Source: Arcuatula senhousia
Taxonomy: Eukaryota; Mollusca; Bivalvia; Mytilida; Mytilidae
NCBI GenBank assembly: GCA_963971305.1
Contig: OZ020308.1
Span: 16,525,092-16,589,091 of the forward strand
DNA: 64,000 bases
Direction: 5' to 3'
The position numbers were made by a program, and so were the translations under genes. Below, one piece after another: positions 41,501 to 50,342 of this stretch. Under the pieces are notes generated by a model that was given only the letters and a program-made list of their open reading frames with translations, ran no database searches and had not been told where the DNA came from. How positions within the stretch are numbered: position 1 is the stretch's first letter; each line of letters starts with the position of its first letter.

Positions 41501-44500
41501 ACAATATGTAAACCCATTTTGTTCTAAGATTGTATACTTGTAGATTTGCAGAGAAGGCAGTCTGTGTATTCTTTGTTTTACTGGTCCTGTTGTGGTTTAC
41601 ATTAGAGCCCGAGTTTGTACCAGGATGGGGGCACTTCTTTAAGCATGGGTAATGATATATTAGATCCCCGAGCCAGAATTTTCACAGGGTGATAGTTAAA
41701 AAAAACACGGCATTAATAATTCTGTTTCAAGTTCAACTCACAGAATCTGAATTAATACAAGTATGCTGTGGGTAATGATAACTTAAAACAAGTCAAAGAT
41801 ATCTAATAACTGTATTACTTTTTTTGCATTTATATAACTAAAACTCCAATGTACGAATGTACACAGTTGCCCCTATTCGGGCTGGTCACATTGAAGGCTG
41901 CTGGCTGTTTTCCATTAATTGTGGATATTTAAAATATACGTTTATAATGTAGGTTGTGTCGCGTACACTTATTCCACATCTCATTTTCTTCTATTTGGTA
42001 CATTAAGTTTGTTTGATTTGGCATATAAAAGTACTCTAAAACCTTTTTTTCTATGGACGTTTTAAGATTAAGAAAAAACAATGCTAAACAATTTTTCCCC
42101 AATTTATTAAGATATTTCGTGTTTGTTGTAGGTACCTATCTGATGCCGTTGCTGGATTTATTATTCTCTTGGTTTTGTTTATATTTCCATCCCGACGGCG
42201 CTCAAAATCAGGTAATATCCATTTTTTTATATGCCATATATATTTAACTGTCTGCAAAAGAAGGGACAAATGATCATAACTCTCAGGTTACCTATTTTAC
42301 ATCCTAAGCCTATTGCTAGGTATCGCACAAATTGTAACGTGTTAGAAGGGCTAGCAGAGGTTCAGATGGTTAGCTTAAATTGTACTGACATAAAAAAATG
42401 CGAGTTTTTCGAAGTTTTGATTCTTCTTCCCTTAAAAGATAACATTAGAACATTTAATCGTTATTTTAACACGTAATTTGAAACACCAGAGGATGTTTAC
42501 TCCAAAAATGCTGTCAAAATCTGTCGTGTAAACATTAGTGTTAGCTTTTAATCAATGTTTTACTTCAAAGGAAACATCTACTAAACATACTTTCAAACCC
42601 TCCTATTATATAATTATTCGCTGTTCTTTGAATGCAAGTATTTGGAGTGTTTTTTTTTAATGGCCAATATGTGTTATTGATCATCCCCGTTCCCCGTTGG
42701 TTAATTGTGATCGATTGGGGCTACCACAAAGACAACATGTTTCCCCGGTAAGAACTTTTGCTGGGGCTCATTCCGCAGAAAAAAAATTCCTGAGAAGACC
42801 CGAAACCAGGGTTACTGCCGAGAAAACCTTTTTCCTGGATAAGACCCGCGACCGCGCTACCGCGCAGGATAAGACGTACCCGAGACCAAGGCTACTGCAG
42901 AGAAAATTCTTATCCAGTAACACAAGTGTGGCCACTAAAAGTATGTCTCGCCTGCCCACACTATCACTAAAATCAACTACCGAAGCTTTCATTTCTTGTT
43001 AAAAGCACAAAAAGTGTCTATACACCAAATATCAGATGCCTAGCTATTATACTTTTCAAGCAATTCATTGTCCACACAAGTATTACGAAAGGGTTTCTGC
43101 CTGAAAAAAATCCTAAATTCAGAGAGTCACTGAAGCATGAAAATGGGGTCAGGGTCACATGGCATGTTGATAGTTGTGTAGACCATAACCTGAACTGTCT
43201 GTATACCAAATATCAAATGCCTAGCTATAATACTTTTCCAGCAATTCATCGTCCACAAAAGTCTTACAAAAAAAATTTACGCCGCCGCCGTCAAGTAATA
43301 CCTATGTCTCGCATTCTGCGACTATTCGTCGCAGGCGAGACAAAAACTGTGCAGGTTCAAATGTATTTCTTTAATTTTTTTTAGAGGATAGAAGTAAGGA
43401 AATACCCCCACTATTAGACTGGCAAACATTTCAACAGAAAATGCCTTGGGGTGTCATGTTACTTCTCGGCGGTGGATTTGCATTGGCTTATGCCTGCCAG
43501 GTACTTGCAAGTTTAATGAGGCTTGTTTAGGGGGGGTTCCAATATCCCATATCCCCGTAAATTTTTCATCAAATATCCCATATCCCAAAAAGTTTTTTTC
43601 CAGTATCCCATATCCCTGTAAATAATATGGACTTAAATATCCCATATCCCAGTAAGTTTTGCCTCAAATATCCCGTATCCCATGAAAAAAATGTGTGAAT
43701 ATCCCATATCCCAATATACCCTAAACAAGCCTCTTTAATCCAACTATATCAAGCATGGTTTCTGTACATGCAAAATTTTAAGTATTTTTTTGTTCTTTTT
43801 TATGTTTTTACAACGAATTTCGAAATTATCAGTTATAAAAAATTATCAGGCCCCGGTTTCATAAAACATCTCAAATTGAGTATTTCGTCAAATCCTCCCT
43901 CAACTCAAAATCTGATCAATCAAAAATGTTGAAATTTGAGTTGAGGGAAGATTTCAGGAAATACTCCATTTGACATGTTTTATGAAAACTAGACCAGATA
44001 TATGAATATTATGAAGACTGAATACGGAAAATTTTTCAACAATGATTGTGTTGGCCTATTTTTAACGCAACACCATATCATATTCTATCGTTTGAGTTTT
44101 ATCCATATTCTTTTTCACTTTCAATTTGTTTTTTTTGCCTTATACTATTGGTTAGTTAAAGCATTTCTGACAGTTTAAAATTAACTACACATCAGAAATA
44201 TTATGAAACAATAAATAGTATGAATAAAAACAAATGTGATTACAGGTATCTAAGTTATCACTATGGCTTGGTGGGCAACTTTCAGTTTTAAAAGGAATAC
44301 CAATATGGATTATGATTTTTATTGTTTGTACTTTTGTGTCCTTGGCAACGGAAATAACCAGCAACACAGCAACAACCACTATAATTTTGCCAATTCTAGC
44401 GGAAATGGTATGATAAGTATTTATCTCTTAAAAACAAAAATATTATCTCAAACATGCATCAGTTAGCAATTTAATGATCAATAAGCATCATAGATGAAAA

Positions 44501-47500
44501 GATGAGTGGAGTGCCAAAAGTGACCGGGTTACTTTACTTTTGTAAAATGCTAAATAACTAACTGTAGCAATATTCTAAATAATCATACCTTCTTAAATAT
44601 TTATATACGGCTTCAAGTCTTGTTTCCGAATCCCGTGATTTATTTGTTATATTGTTGTCTCATGTTTCAATATTTGAAAAATGCATCGGCAAATTAATTA
44701 GTAAATATGTTTACACCAAAAGTTTTGAAAGTACATGTTATTTCTAATTTTAAGAGTACGTTTTTGTGAAAATTGAATACAAATTAAGTTTGCTTATAAG
44801 AGGTGTCTTACTACATTTAATGACTTGTCATTTTAGGCAGTAGGTATGCGGGTACATCCCACTTTCTTAATGTTACCAGCCGCTGTATCATCGTCATTTG
44901 CCTTTATGTTACCAGTAGCAACTCCACCTAATACACTAGCATTCTCATATGGATACCTCAAAGTCAAAGATATGGTAAGCCTGATACGCCAGATTTCTCA
45001 TATGAATAAATAAAAGTTAAATAAACGCTAGTAATCGCATGTGGATACCTCAAAGTTAAAAAAAATAGTGTTGGTCTTATACGCTAGTACTCTCATTTGG
45101 ATACCTCAAAGTTAAAGATATGGTTAGTCTAATATACTAGCATTCTCATTTGGATATCTCAAAGTCAAAGATACATGTAAGGTAAGTCTAATATACTAGC
45201 ATTCTCATATGGGTACCTCAAAGTCAAAGATAAGGTAAGTCTAACATACTAGCATTCTCATTTGGATATCATAAAGTCAAAGATATGGTAAGTCTAATAC
45301 ACTAGCATTCTCATATTGATACCACACAGTCAAAGATATGGTGTCTTATACACTAATGTTCTCATATGGATACCTCAAAGCTAAAGACATGGTAAGTCTA
45401 TTACACTAGCATTCTCATATTCATACCTCAAAGTTAAAGATATGGTAAGTCTAATACACTAGCATTCTCATATTGATACCTTAAAGTTAAAGATATGTTA
45501 AGTCTAATACACTTTAGAATACACTAGCATTCTCATGTATAGCATTCTTATATGGATACCTCAAAGTTAAAGATATGGTAAGTCTAATACACTAGCATTC
45601 TCATATTGATACCTTAAAGTTAAAGATATGTTAAGTCTAATACACTTCAGAATACACTAGCATTCTCATGTATAGCATTCTCATATGGATACCTTAAAGT
45701 TAAAGATATGGTAAGTCTAATACACTAATATTCTCATATGGATACCTCAAAGTTAAAGATATGGTAAGTCTAATACACTAGCTTTCTCATATGAGTACCT
45801 CAAAGTTAAAGATATGGTAAGTCTTATACACTAGCGTTCGCATATGGATATCACAAAGTTAAAGATATGATAAGTCAAATACACAAGCATTCTCATATGG
45901 ATACCTTAAAGTTAAAGATATGGTAAGTCTTATACGCTAGCATTCTCATATGGATACCTTAAAGTTAAAGATATGGTAAGTCTAATACACAAGCATTCTC
46001 ATTTGGATATCTCAAAGTTAAAGATATGGTAAGTCTAATACACAAGCATTCTCATATGGATACCTTAAAGTTAAAGATATAGTAAGTCTTATACACTAGC
46101 ATTCGCATATGGATATCACAAAGTTAAAGATATGGTAAGTCTAATACACTAATGTTCTCATATGGATACCTCAAAGTTAAAGACATGGTAAGTCTAATAC
46201 ACTAGCATTCGCATATGGATATCACAAAGTTAAAGATATGGTAAGTCTAATACACTAATGTTCTCATATGGATATCTCAAAGTCAAAGATATGGTAAGTC
46301 TAATACACCAGCATTCTCATATTGATACCTTAAAGTTAAAGATATGGTAAGTCTAATATACTAGCATTCTCATTTGGATATCTCAAAGTCAAAGATATGG
46401 TAAGTCTAATACACTAGCATTCTCATATTGATACCTTAAAGTTAAAGATATGATAAGTCTAATTCACTAGCATTCTCATTTGGATATCTCAAAGTTTTAG
46501 ATGTGGTAAGTCTTATACGCAAGTTTTCTCATATTGATATCATAAATTTCAATACAATAGCATTCTCAAATGAATGAAATGAAATCAAAGGTATGGAAGT
46601 AATAATATGTTGGCAGTATAATAGTCAGTATAATGACATTATTGTCTTAGCATTCTGGCACAGGGACTTGCTCCCCTCTATCAATAGTTTGTTAGAGTCA
46701 ATGTGCGGTGTTTTTTTCGTACCGCACATTGACTTGAACAAAATATTGATAGAGGGGAGCAAGTCCTTTTGATTCTGGTAAGAATACTTACACTTCAAAG
46801 TCAATGGAATTATGAGTGTATTGCACTAGAATTCTGGTATGAATACTTCAAATTTAAAGGTATGGTTACATGTAGATACTAATCTGTTGTATCACTTGAT
46901 TAAGGAAGATGATTAAAGGCACTTTTTAGCGAAGGACCATAATTACATATTTTGGCTTCTTACAGTAATACCATATTAACTATCCTTAAAAAAGCTTTGA
47001 AATTCAGATGGACTTTACAATCAACATTTAATTTTATCATACCTCAAGCCATTTTGAGACCAAATGTTCTAATTATCCTGATTTCTATTTAGGCAACACT
47101 TTCTTATCAATAAAAAACAAAATATTGTTGAATCAATAAGTTGATATCTCCAACAAAATATCATCCTTTTATTGTTTACAATGTTAAATTAAAAATGATA
47201 AATTCAGGTATTCAGCAAACTAACTAAATTAATAATATTTCTAAAAAAAACTTAAGCTTATTTGAAACCTTCTGTATCAAATTTCTATTTTTCATACTTT
47301 ATAACATGAAATTAATATTTGTATTGTGTTTTTTTTTTCAGATAAAAAGTGGCGTTTTCTTAAACATTAGCTGTGTATTTATAGTTACTATAGCCATCAA
47401 CACCTATGGAGCAGCATTCTTTAATTTATACGAGTACCCAGACTGGGAGTTATTACATGCAATGAGCAATCATACTGACATCTCCTTAAACTCTACAGCT

Positions 47501-47506
47501 GTATAA
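35437..47506 (+). CDS. SLC13-family sodium-coupled di/tricarboxylate cotransporter, 13 coding exons
   Basis: Predicted plasma-membrane symporter carrying Krebs-cycle dicarboxylates or citrate with Na+ (SLC13/INDY, DASS family). Exons: 35437-35535, 36675-36824, 37277-37392, 38086-38246, 39215-39452, 40680-40799, 41247-41336, 41544-41648, 42132-42211, 43385-43500, 44246-44407, 44837-44974, 47342-47506. All introns are GT-AG and phases agree throughout: 1740 nt, 579 residues plus stop, normal for the family. Hydrophobic segments begin with TM1 (about residues 14-29, LIILIAPLLLLPLPLV). Both Na+/substrate SNT motifs are intact: 139-141 (MWVSNTATTSMM) and 464-466 (TEITSNTATTT). A near-match to the family signature lies at about 497-511 (SSSFAFMLPVATPPN). 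Two C-terminal glycosylation sequons (NHT 568, NST 575) sit where vertebrate members are glycosylated. The start Met opens a typical SLC13 N-terminus. Substrate preference and subfamily (A2/A3/A5) cannot be assigned. Confidence 0.93.
35618..35725 (+). repeat. 27-bp minisatellite, four units, in SLC13 intron 1
   Basis: Four adjacent 27-bp units begin CATCTTCATCTTC and end AAGTCAAGG-type. The period is a multiple of three, which keeps an unrelated ORF open. Confidence 0.8.
36675..36824 (+). CDS. SLC13 coding exon 2
   Basis: Acceptor TTTTTTAG, donor TCG|GTAGAT, phase 0 to 0. Residues 34-83 include YWVTEALPISATALMPIV, the conserved segment after TM2. Confidence 0.93.
37277..37392 (+). CDS. SLC13 coding exon 3
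   Basis: Acceptor CATCATAG, donor TG|GTAAGT, leaving 2 nt. It encodes MVFMGGMGMAISIQKWNLHR, matching the family FFGGLLVA-VEHWNLHKR segment. Confidence 0.93.
37660..38059 (+). mobile_element. Family D element in SLC13 intron 3, interrupted by a hAT-like MITE
   Basis: Two internal segments carry GACCCCCAACATC and GGACCTTAACCAAGAA, the reverse complement of motifs in the large copy at 55350. A GGACGTACGG-rich tract (37976-38012) follows, then a degenerate terminal hairpin ending GTGGTCGGGCCAT near 38055. The 146-bp insert at 37820-37965 splits it. Confidence 0.55.
37820..37965 (+). mobile_element. hAT-like MITE with 5-bp target duplication
   Basis: Termini CAAAGGCGGATCTAGG and CTGGATCCGCCACAG are imperfect inverted repeats of the CAGTGGCGGATCCAG type. 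AAAAG flanks both sides (37815-37819 and 37966-37970). It is nested in the family D element. Confidence 0.65.
38086..38246 (+). CDS. SLC13 coding exon 4 with the first SNT motif
   Basis: Acceptor TTCTTGTCTAG, donor AAAA|GTATGT. It encodes TTAFLSMWVSNTATTSMMIP, the first Na+/substrate-binding hairpin, then a charged loop. A family D transposon ends only about 27 nt upstream. Confidence 0.94.
38595..38910 (+). repeat. Two-unit dispersed repeat in SLC13 intron 4
   Basis: Two diverged units each carry CATC-TTTGAC, GGTTGAGTGA-TGACAATTTTCA, ATATCTCAAGAACT and GGATATGCC-type landmarks, about 170 bp apart. It resembles the internal units of the minisatellite elements elsewhere in the window, but no termini are seen. 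Confidence 0.5.
38940..39180 (+). repeat. Dispersed repeat fragment in SLC13 intron 4
   Basis: Contains GACGCCCGTTTCGTTTATTC and AAGACTCATCAGAGGCGCTC, a motif I recall as common in bivalve genomes. It ends within 35 bp of exon 5. The class is not determined. Confidence 0.35.
39215..39452 (+). CDS. SLC13 coding exon 5
   Basis: Acceptor TTGGTTTTAG, donor TT|GTAAGT. Residues 176-254 cover the hydrophilic loop and then CLCICYSANCGGIGTMTGTA and PNLVLKG, a highly conserved SLC13 segment. Confidence 0.94.
39605..39790 (+). repeat. Probable dispersed repeat fragment in SLC13 intron 5
   Basis: The stretch GAACTGCTTACCCTTCCGGA and the following text-like mixed-composition sequence resemble a dispersed mollusc repeat I recall. 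No termini are visible, so this is a weak call. Confidence 0.3.
40220..40679 (+). repeat. Array of degenerate copies of the exon 6 acceptor and exon start
   Basis: About six pseudo-copies of (TTATTTTCAG)(ACTGGCAGGAGGACGGTCTGG) precede the true exon 6. Copy starts are near 40230, 40288, 40351, 40452, 40554 and 40618, and the true one is 40680. All but the first keep an AG acceptor after a pyrimidine-rich stretch. Reading on from exon 5 in frame, the copies starting at 40288, 40351, 40452, 40554 and 40618 all reach a stop before the exon 6 donor, by point change or frameshift. Confidence 0.85.
40680..40799 (+). CDS. SLC13 coding exon 6
   Basis: Acceptor CTTATTTTCAG, donor AG|GTAAAT. It encodes SGISFATWFIFGFP and a transmembrane helix ending in CGW. 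It is preceded by about six degenerate copies of its own acceptor and first bases (40220-40679). Only this copy is open to its donor in the right frame. Confidence 0.92.
41247..41336 (+). CDS. SLC13 coding exon 7
   Basis: Acceptor ATATGTTTCAG, donor GAC|GTAAGT. Joined directly to exon 6 the phase is correct (AG|A). It encodes a hydrophilic loop ending QQYENLGPM, matching the family LGPMT. Confidence 0.88.
41544..41648 (+). CDS. SLC13 coding exon 8
   Basis: Acceptor ACTTGTAG, donor GG|GTAATG. It encodes FAEKAVCVFFVLLVLLWFT and EPEFVPGWG, the conserved LWFTREPGFxPGW block. Confidence 0.93.
41865..41982 (+). mobile_element. 3' fragment of family E element (TGTGTCGCGTACAC...CCACATCTC end)
   Basis: The right terminus at 41955-41982 is identical to that of the complete element at 51299-51945. 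The preceding GGTCACATTGAAGGCTGCTGG also matches that copy's interior. The left end is missing. Confidence 0.6.
42132..42211 (+). CDS. SLC13 coding exon 9
   Basis: Acceptor TTTGTTGTAG, donor CAG|GTAATA. It encodes YLSDAVAGFIILLVLFIFPS, matching the family SDGTVAIFIGIIMFIIPS. Confidence 0.93.
42665..42943. repeat. GC-richer inserted stretch in SLC13 intron 9, class unknown
   Basis: Base composition differs sharply from the flanking intron. Imperfect internal direct repeats are visible (GAGAAGACCCG, GATAAGACCCG, GATAAGACGTACCCGAGACC; AGGGTTACTGC and AGGCTACTGC). It abuts a family C element and may be part of it. The 101-codon ORF across it has no recognised domain. Confidence 0.35.
42944..43342 (+). 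mobile_element. Family C non-autonomous element, both termini present
   Basis: Perfect 11-bp inverted repeats TGTCTCGCCTG (42944-42954) and CAGGCGAGACA (43332-43342) bound 399 bp. Inside are two related segments containing TATACACCAAATATCAGATG/TATACCAAATATCAAATGCC plus CCTAGCTATNATACTTTTC, about 180 bp apart. A (GCC)n tract (43281-43290) follows, then a terminal hairpin (43306-43341). Confidence 0.7.
43385..43500 (+). CDS. SLC13 coding exon 10
   Basis: Acceptor TTTTTTTTAG, donor CCAG|GTACTT. It encodes PLLDWQTFQQKMPWGVMLLL then GGGFALA, a hallmark block of the second half of the transporter. Confidence 0.94.
43518..43733 (+). mobile_element. 216-bp MITE with 15-bp perfect terminal repeats and 6-bp target duplication
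   Basis: GAGGCTTGTTTAGGG (43518-43532) is the exact reverse complement of CCCTAAACAAGCCTC (43719-43733). TTTAAT flanks both sides. The interior is built from repeated AATATCCCATATCCC motifs. It lies 18 bp into SLC13 intron 10, just downstream of the exon 10 donor. Confidence 0.85.
43856..43989. mobile_element. Foldback MITE in SLC13 intron 10
   Basis: GTTTCATAAAACATCTCAAA...CCCTCAACTCAAA pairs almost throughout with TTTGAGTTGAGGG...CATGTTTTATGAAAAC, leaving a loop of about 25 nt. The imperfect pairing indicates age. Confidence 0.7.
44246..44407 (+). CDS. SLC13 coding exon 11 with the second SNT motif
   Basis: Acceptor GATTACAG, donor ATG|GTATGA, phase 0 to 0. It encodes a transmembrane helix and TEITSNTATTTIILPILAEM, the second Na+/substrate-binding motif. 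Confidence 0.95.
44837..44974 (+). CDS. SLC13 coding exon 12
   Basis: Acceptor GTCATTTTAG, donor GATATG|GTAAGC, phase 0 to 0. It encodes SSSFAFMLPVATPPNTLAFS and ends YGYLKVKDM. Its last roughly 43 nt plus donor are the first copy of a large tandem array that continues into intron 12. Confidence 0.94.
44931..46585 (+). repeat. 53-bp array made of the exon 12 end plus its splice donor
   Basis: The unit is approximately ACTAGCATTCTCATATGG + ATACCTCAAAGTTAAAG + ATATG|GTAAGTCTAATAC. The first copy is the real exon 12 end and donor. About 27 diverged copies follow in intron 12; roughly 19 keep GGTAAG, others have GTTAAG, GATAAG or a deletion. Two stretches include an extra roughly 29-bp insertion (near 45515 and 45647). 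More decayed copies may reach about 46870 beyond a hairpin insertion. Confidence 0.92.
46664..46766. mobile_element. 103-bp hairpin MITE in SLC13 intron 12
   Basis: Arms begin GGACTTGCTCCCCTC and end GAGGGGAGCAAGTCC, then continue with AATGTGCGGT/ACCGCACATT around a T-rich loop. One arm carries a small indel. It is inserted in the decayed end of the 53-bp array. Confidence 0.8.
47342..47506 (+). CDS. SLC13 last coding exon
   Basis: Acceptor TTTTTTTTCAG, stop TAA at 47504-47506. It encodes the last transmembrane helix (FLNISCVFIVTIAINTYG) and a short C-terminus with two glycosylation sequons. Confidence 0.94.
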   Translation: MKSGVFLNISCVFIVTIAINTYGAAFFNLYEYPDWELLHAMSNHTDISLNSTAV

Positions 47507-47545
47507 TGTAGGATATTTTTAGTTGATGTTGTAACAAAATGTATA

Positions 47546-47551
47546 AATAAA
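47546..47551 (+). terminator. Poly(A) signal of the SLC13 gene
   Basis: AATAAA lies 40 nt after the stop codon and is the first such hexamer downstream. Confidence 0.7.
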
Positions 47552-47729
47552 AGTTATGATTCTTCTGTGAAAAAGACTTGAAATTATAATGCCCAAATGT
47601 TTTATTATTTTTAGGCTTTGTAAAGAAATCTCTGAATTTTCATTATGTGGTGCCTTGCCACTCATGTTTTTCCCACTGAATGCCTCTTTTATTCTGTCAA
47701 TAATATTGGATAACTTATGTTTATATTCA

Positions 47730-48196
47730 GTGAGTGAGTGAGTGAGTTGGTGTTTTACGCCCGTGCAACGCTAAATAGGTTATTTACAGGCGATGAACAT
47801 GAAAAGGATGATGATAAATGAAATATGGGTGTGGGGTGGGACACATAGGACCGGTTAATTTTGAAGAACCACAGGAAAAGGGGAGAAGTGGGTTGGGGCG
47901 GAAAATTGAGCCTATGTGGTGCACTACTTGGCGGTCCACAAAGGGGTCTTTTACGTGCATGAGCGTGGCACTCTCCACACACGTTGGCCCACTATGGTCA
48001 GCGGTCAGGGTTTCCGTATTATAGACCTGACAACCCCCGCGGACGAGGGCCACCCTATTCAGCCACCTAGGGTACACACTTGGTTGCTCTGTGGGCTGAG
48101 CACTGACCCGACGTCAGAATCCCAAGACCCTTAGTCGCCTCTTACGACAAGCTAGGCTCTGCTGCGGGCATATTCGCCACCCGGGCCCCGCACGGG
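47730..48196 (+). mobile_element. SINE-like element, MESC-type
   Basis: It starts with (GTGA)n and GTTGGTGTTTTACGCCCGTG and ends with AGTCGCCTCTTACGACAAGC and CCCGCACGGG. These are features I recall from mollusc MESC/Deu-type core SINEs. A reverse-oriented relative lies at 52234-52630. Several 66-97-codon ORFs on both strands here are chance readings of the GC-richer sequence. Confidence 0.65.
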
Positions 48197-48269
48197 CGTG
48201 TTTGTATTCCGAGAGATAATACTGTTAAATAAATGTACATGAAATAGGTTCACAAGAATATACGATATT

Positions 48270-48480
48270 GAGATGTGGAATAAGTGTACGAGACACAACA
48301 AACATAAACAAACAGCAATTCAAAAAATCACAACGGAAAATAGCAAGCAGTCTTCAACATGACCATAGGTCAGCGCTTACCGTCTTGCATTGGCCCAAGA
48401 CTTATAATACAATACAAAAGTATCAAAACCATAGGCAATCTATTGCTTACAAAGCTCACCTTGTTATACATTACTGTCAC
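48270..48480 (+). mobile_element. 5' fragment of family E element
   Basis: GAGATGTGGAATAAGTGTAC at 48270 matches the terminus at 51299 with one change nearby (CGAGACAC for CGCGACAC). The opposite terminus is not found, so the right limit is approximate. Confidence 0.5.
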
Positions 48481-48509
48481 TAAGTAGAAATTGACTTTTC
48501 AAAACTTTA

Positions 48510-49565
48510 AGTGCTCATCCATGCAAAAAAAGAAGGTAACAGCCAGCATCTTAACCATGGGTCTTGCATCCCTAGGTTCAACTACCATACCAATATGGTT
48601 TATGTGGAACATGCATCAGGAATGAACTTTATTAACTTTTCTGTAAGTGTTCATTCATGCAGAAAATGTAGGTCACAGCCAGCATCTGAAGCACAAATTG
48701 TGCTTGGCATCACTTGGTACATACACCATACCAATATGATTGATGTGGCACTTGACTTGTCAGTAAGCAGGAATGGACTTAAACAGTTCTTGTTTTATAC
48801 TCAAATTCAGAATAGTGGTACCTTTTTTTTAATTGAATTTAAATGACACCAACAGGTTTGCCAATTAGGCGTCTTAAGAGAAGAAAGAAGTTTATATTAG
48901 GTCAGTGAAGTTGGTCAGTCATGAAACACCTGTTGAAGCATAACTCATAAAAAGAATATCAATTCAGATAGAAATTTAAATGGATCAAACTGACCATTTG
49001 ATCAGTAATTATTGGACAGGTGAGATCCATTTAAATTTCTACCTGAATTGGCATGCATCATGATTTAATACTAACAACAGGTGCTTCATGGCTCACCAAC
49101 TTCACTGACCTAATATTAAACCTCTTTCTTCTCTTAAGACACCTAATTGGCAAACCCGTTGGTGTCATTTAAATTCAATTGAAAAAAGGTACCACTATTC
49201 TGAATTTGAGTATAAAGTGGACATTAATGTGGAAAATGTCACAGCCAGCATCAAAAGCATGTATTGAGCTAAGCATCACTAGGTTTATTGACGATACAAT
49301 ATTATTAATGTTGCATTTTATTGACTTAATCATTCTTCTGTAAGTGGTCATTCATGCAGAAAATATAGATTACAGCTAGCCCCTGAAGCATGCAATGTGC
49401 TTAGAATCACTAGGTGCATCTACTAAACCAATATGATTGATATGGCATTTTTTCAGTAAGTGTGAATAGGCTTTTCTTCTGTTAGTGTTCAATCATACAG
49501 AAAATGTAGGTCACAGCCAGCATCTGAGGCATGCATGGTACTTAGCATCACTGGGTGCAACTCAA
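48510..49565 (+). mobile_element. Decayed family A minisatellite element carrying a foldback insertion
   Basis: Five units with CAGCCAGCATC-type landmarks recur near 48542, 48677, 49233, 49372 and 49514. They correspond to the family A internal unit at 888-1619. The termini and GGACGG tract are not recognised. The gap between units two and three is the insertion at 48794-49216. Confidence 0.6.
48794..49216. mobile_element. 423-bp foldback transposon, probably mariner-like target site
   Basis: The left arm (about 48794-48985) and right arm (about 49024-49216) are near-perfect reverse complements, starting TATACTCAAATTCAGAATAG and ending in its complement. TA dinucleotides sit at both ends, consistent with a TA target duplication as in Tc1/mariner MITEs. 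It has no coding capacity. Confidence 0.85.
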
Positions 49566-50010
49566 TACATTTCAAATTCTTATACATAAAAATATACATT
49601 AAAAGTAGTTAAAATTTCTTGTAATACATCAAATAAAATTTTATTAAACAACATATTGAAGTAATACTGTATTGCACAATATATAAGTTAATGTACCAGT
49701 ACCACTACATATAGTCCTTTTGAAAAAGTATTATCCGGACGGGCAGACCGAAGAAATCTTTTAATTATGAACTACAGGTTTACGGCTTCCAGGTCGGCCT
49801 CGTCATTGTAAATCTGTTAAAATTAACTAAATTCCTCAACTCGTTAAAACATTTTAAATCTGTCTGCAAAAGTCCTAAACTACTAAAACATACATTAACA
49901 TCTAAGGCTTCACTCCAAACCAATTTATATGAATCCGGGAGGAGAAATTACGCCAAAAACGGATACGGATTGAAACAAATTTTCATGGCTTGATGAAGAA
50001 GAATCGCCTA
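49566..50010. other. Intergenic sequence, nothing recognised
   Basis: AT-rich DNA between the decayed repeat and the CENPM 3' UTR. No ORF, hairpin or repeat family member was recognised. Confidence 0.5.
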
Positions 50011-50011
50011 A

Positions 50012-50017
50012 TTTATT
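50012..50017 (-). terminator. Probable poly(A) signal of CENPM
   Basis: TTTATT on the plus strand reads AATAAA on the minus strand, about 195 nt after the CENPM stop. Another hexamer occurs farther downstream near 49635, so the choice is uncertain. Confidence 0.5.
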
Positions 50018-50210
50018 ACTTTTACTAATAAGTTATTTCCAGACAAGTCAGTCATTATAAATGTTGAAAAAAAAATGAAAACCAAGAATGATTTTCTAAT
50101 CAATGAAAGTAACCAGACTTAAATAATTCATAAAATGTTTCAAGCATGACTTATAATCTCTAAACAGTTCCTAATCACTGAAGCACTTAAGTTTTGGTGT
50201 GTCTTTTTCA

Positions 50211-50342
50211 TCACAACAGAAGAGTTCCATATGGTTTCTTGCTAGAGTCTATCAACAATGATGATACATTAGGTACAAGTCCAGATGATATTTTGGCCAA
50301 ATTAAACACCTGCTTTGCCAAGTTCACTTTGTCTTGTTGTTC
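50211..50342 (-). CDS. CENPM: CENPM last exon
   Basis: Acceptor TTTTGTGATTGTAG, stop TGA at 50213-50211. It encodes 43 residues including DKVNLAKQVFNLAKISSGLV and PNVSSLL, matching the vertebrate helix ending HVPGVSALNLLSLL. The overlapping 76-codon ORF is a different frame. Confidence 0.9.
   Translation of the reverse strand, partial: EQQDKVNLAKQVFNLAKISSGLVPNVSSLLIDSSKKPYGTLLL

Noticed and set aside
46664..46766. Intronic microRNA
   Set aside because: Hairpin length fits, but the ends look like transposon termini and the pairing runs to the very ends. Kept as a MITE with a check proposed.
47755..48134. Overlapping 68-97-codon ORFs on both strands
   Set aside because: They lie inside a GC-richer SINE-like element and share no conserved domain.
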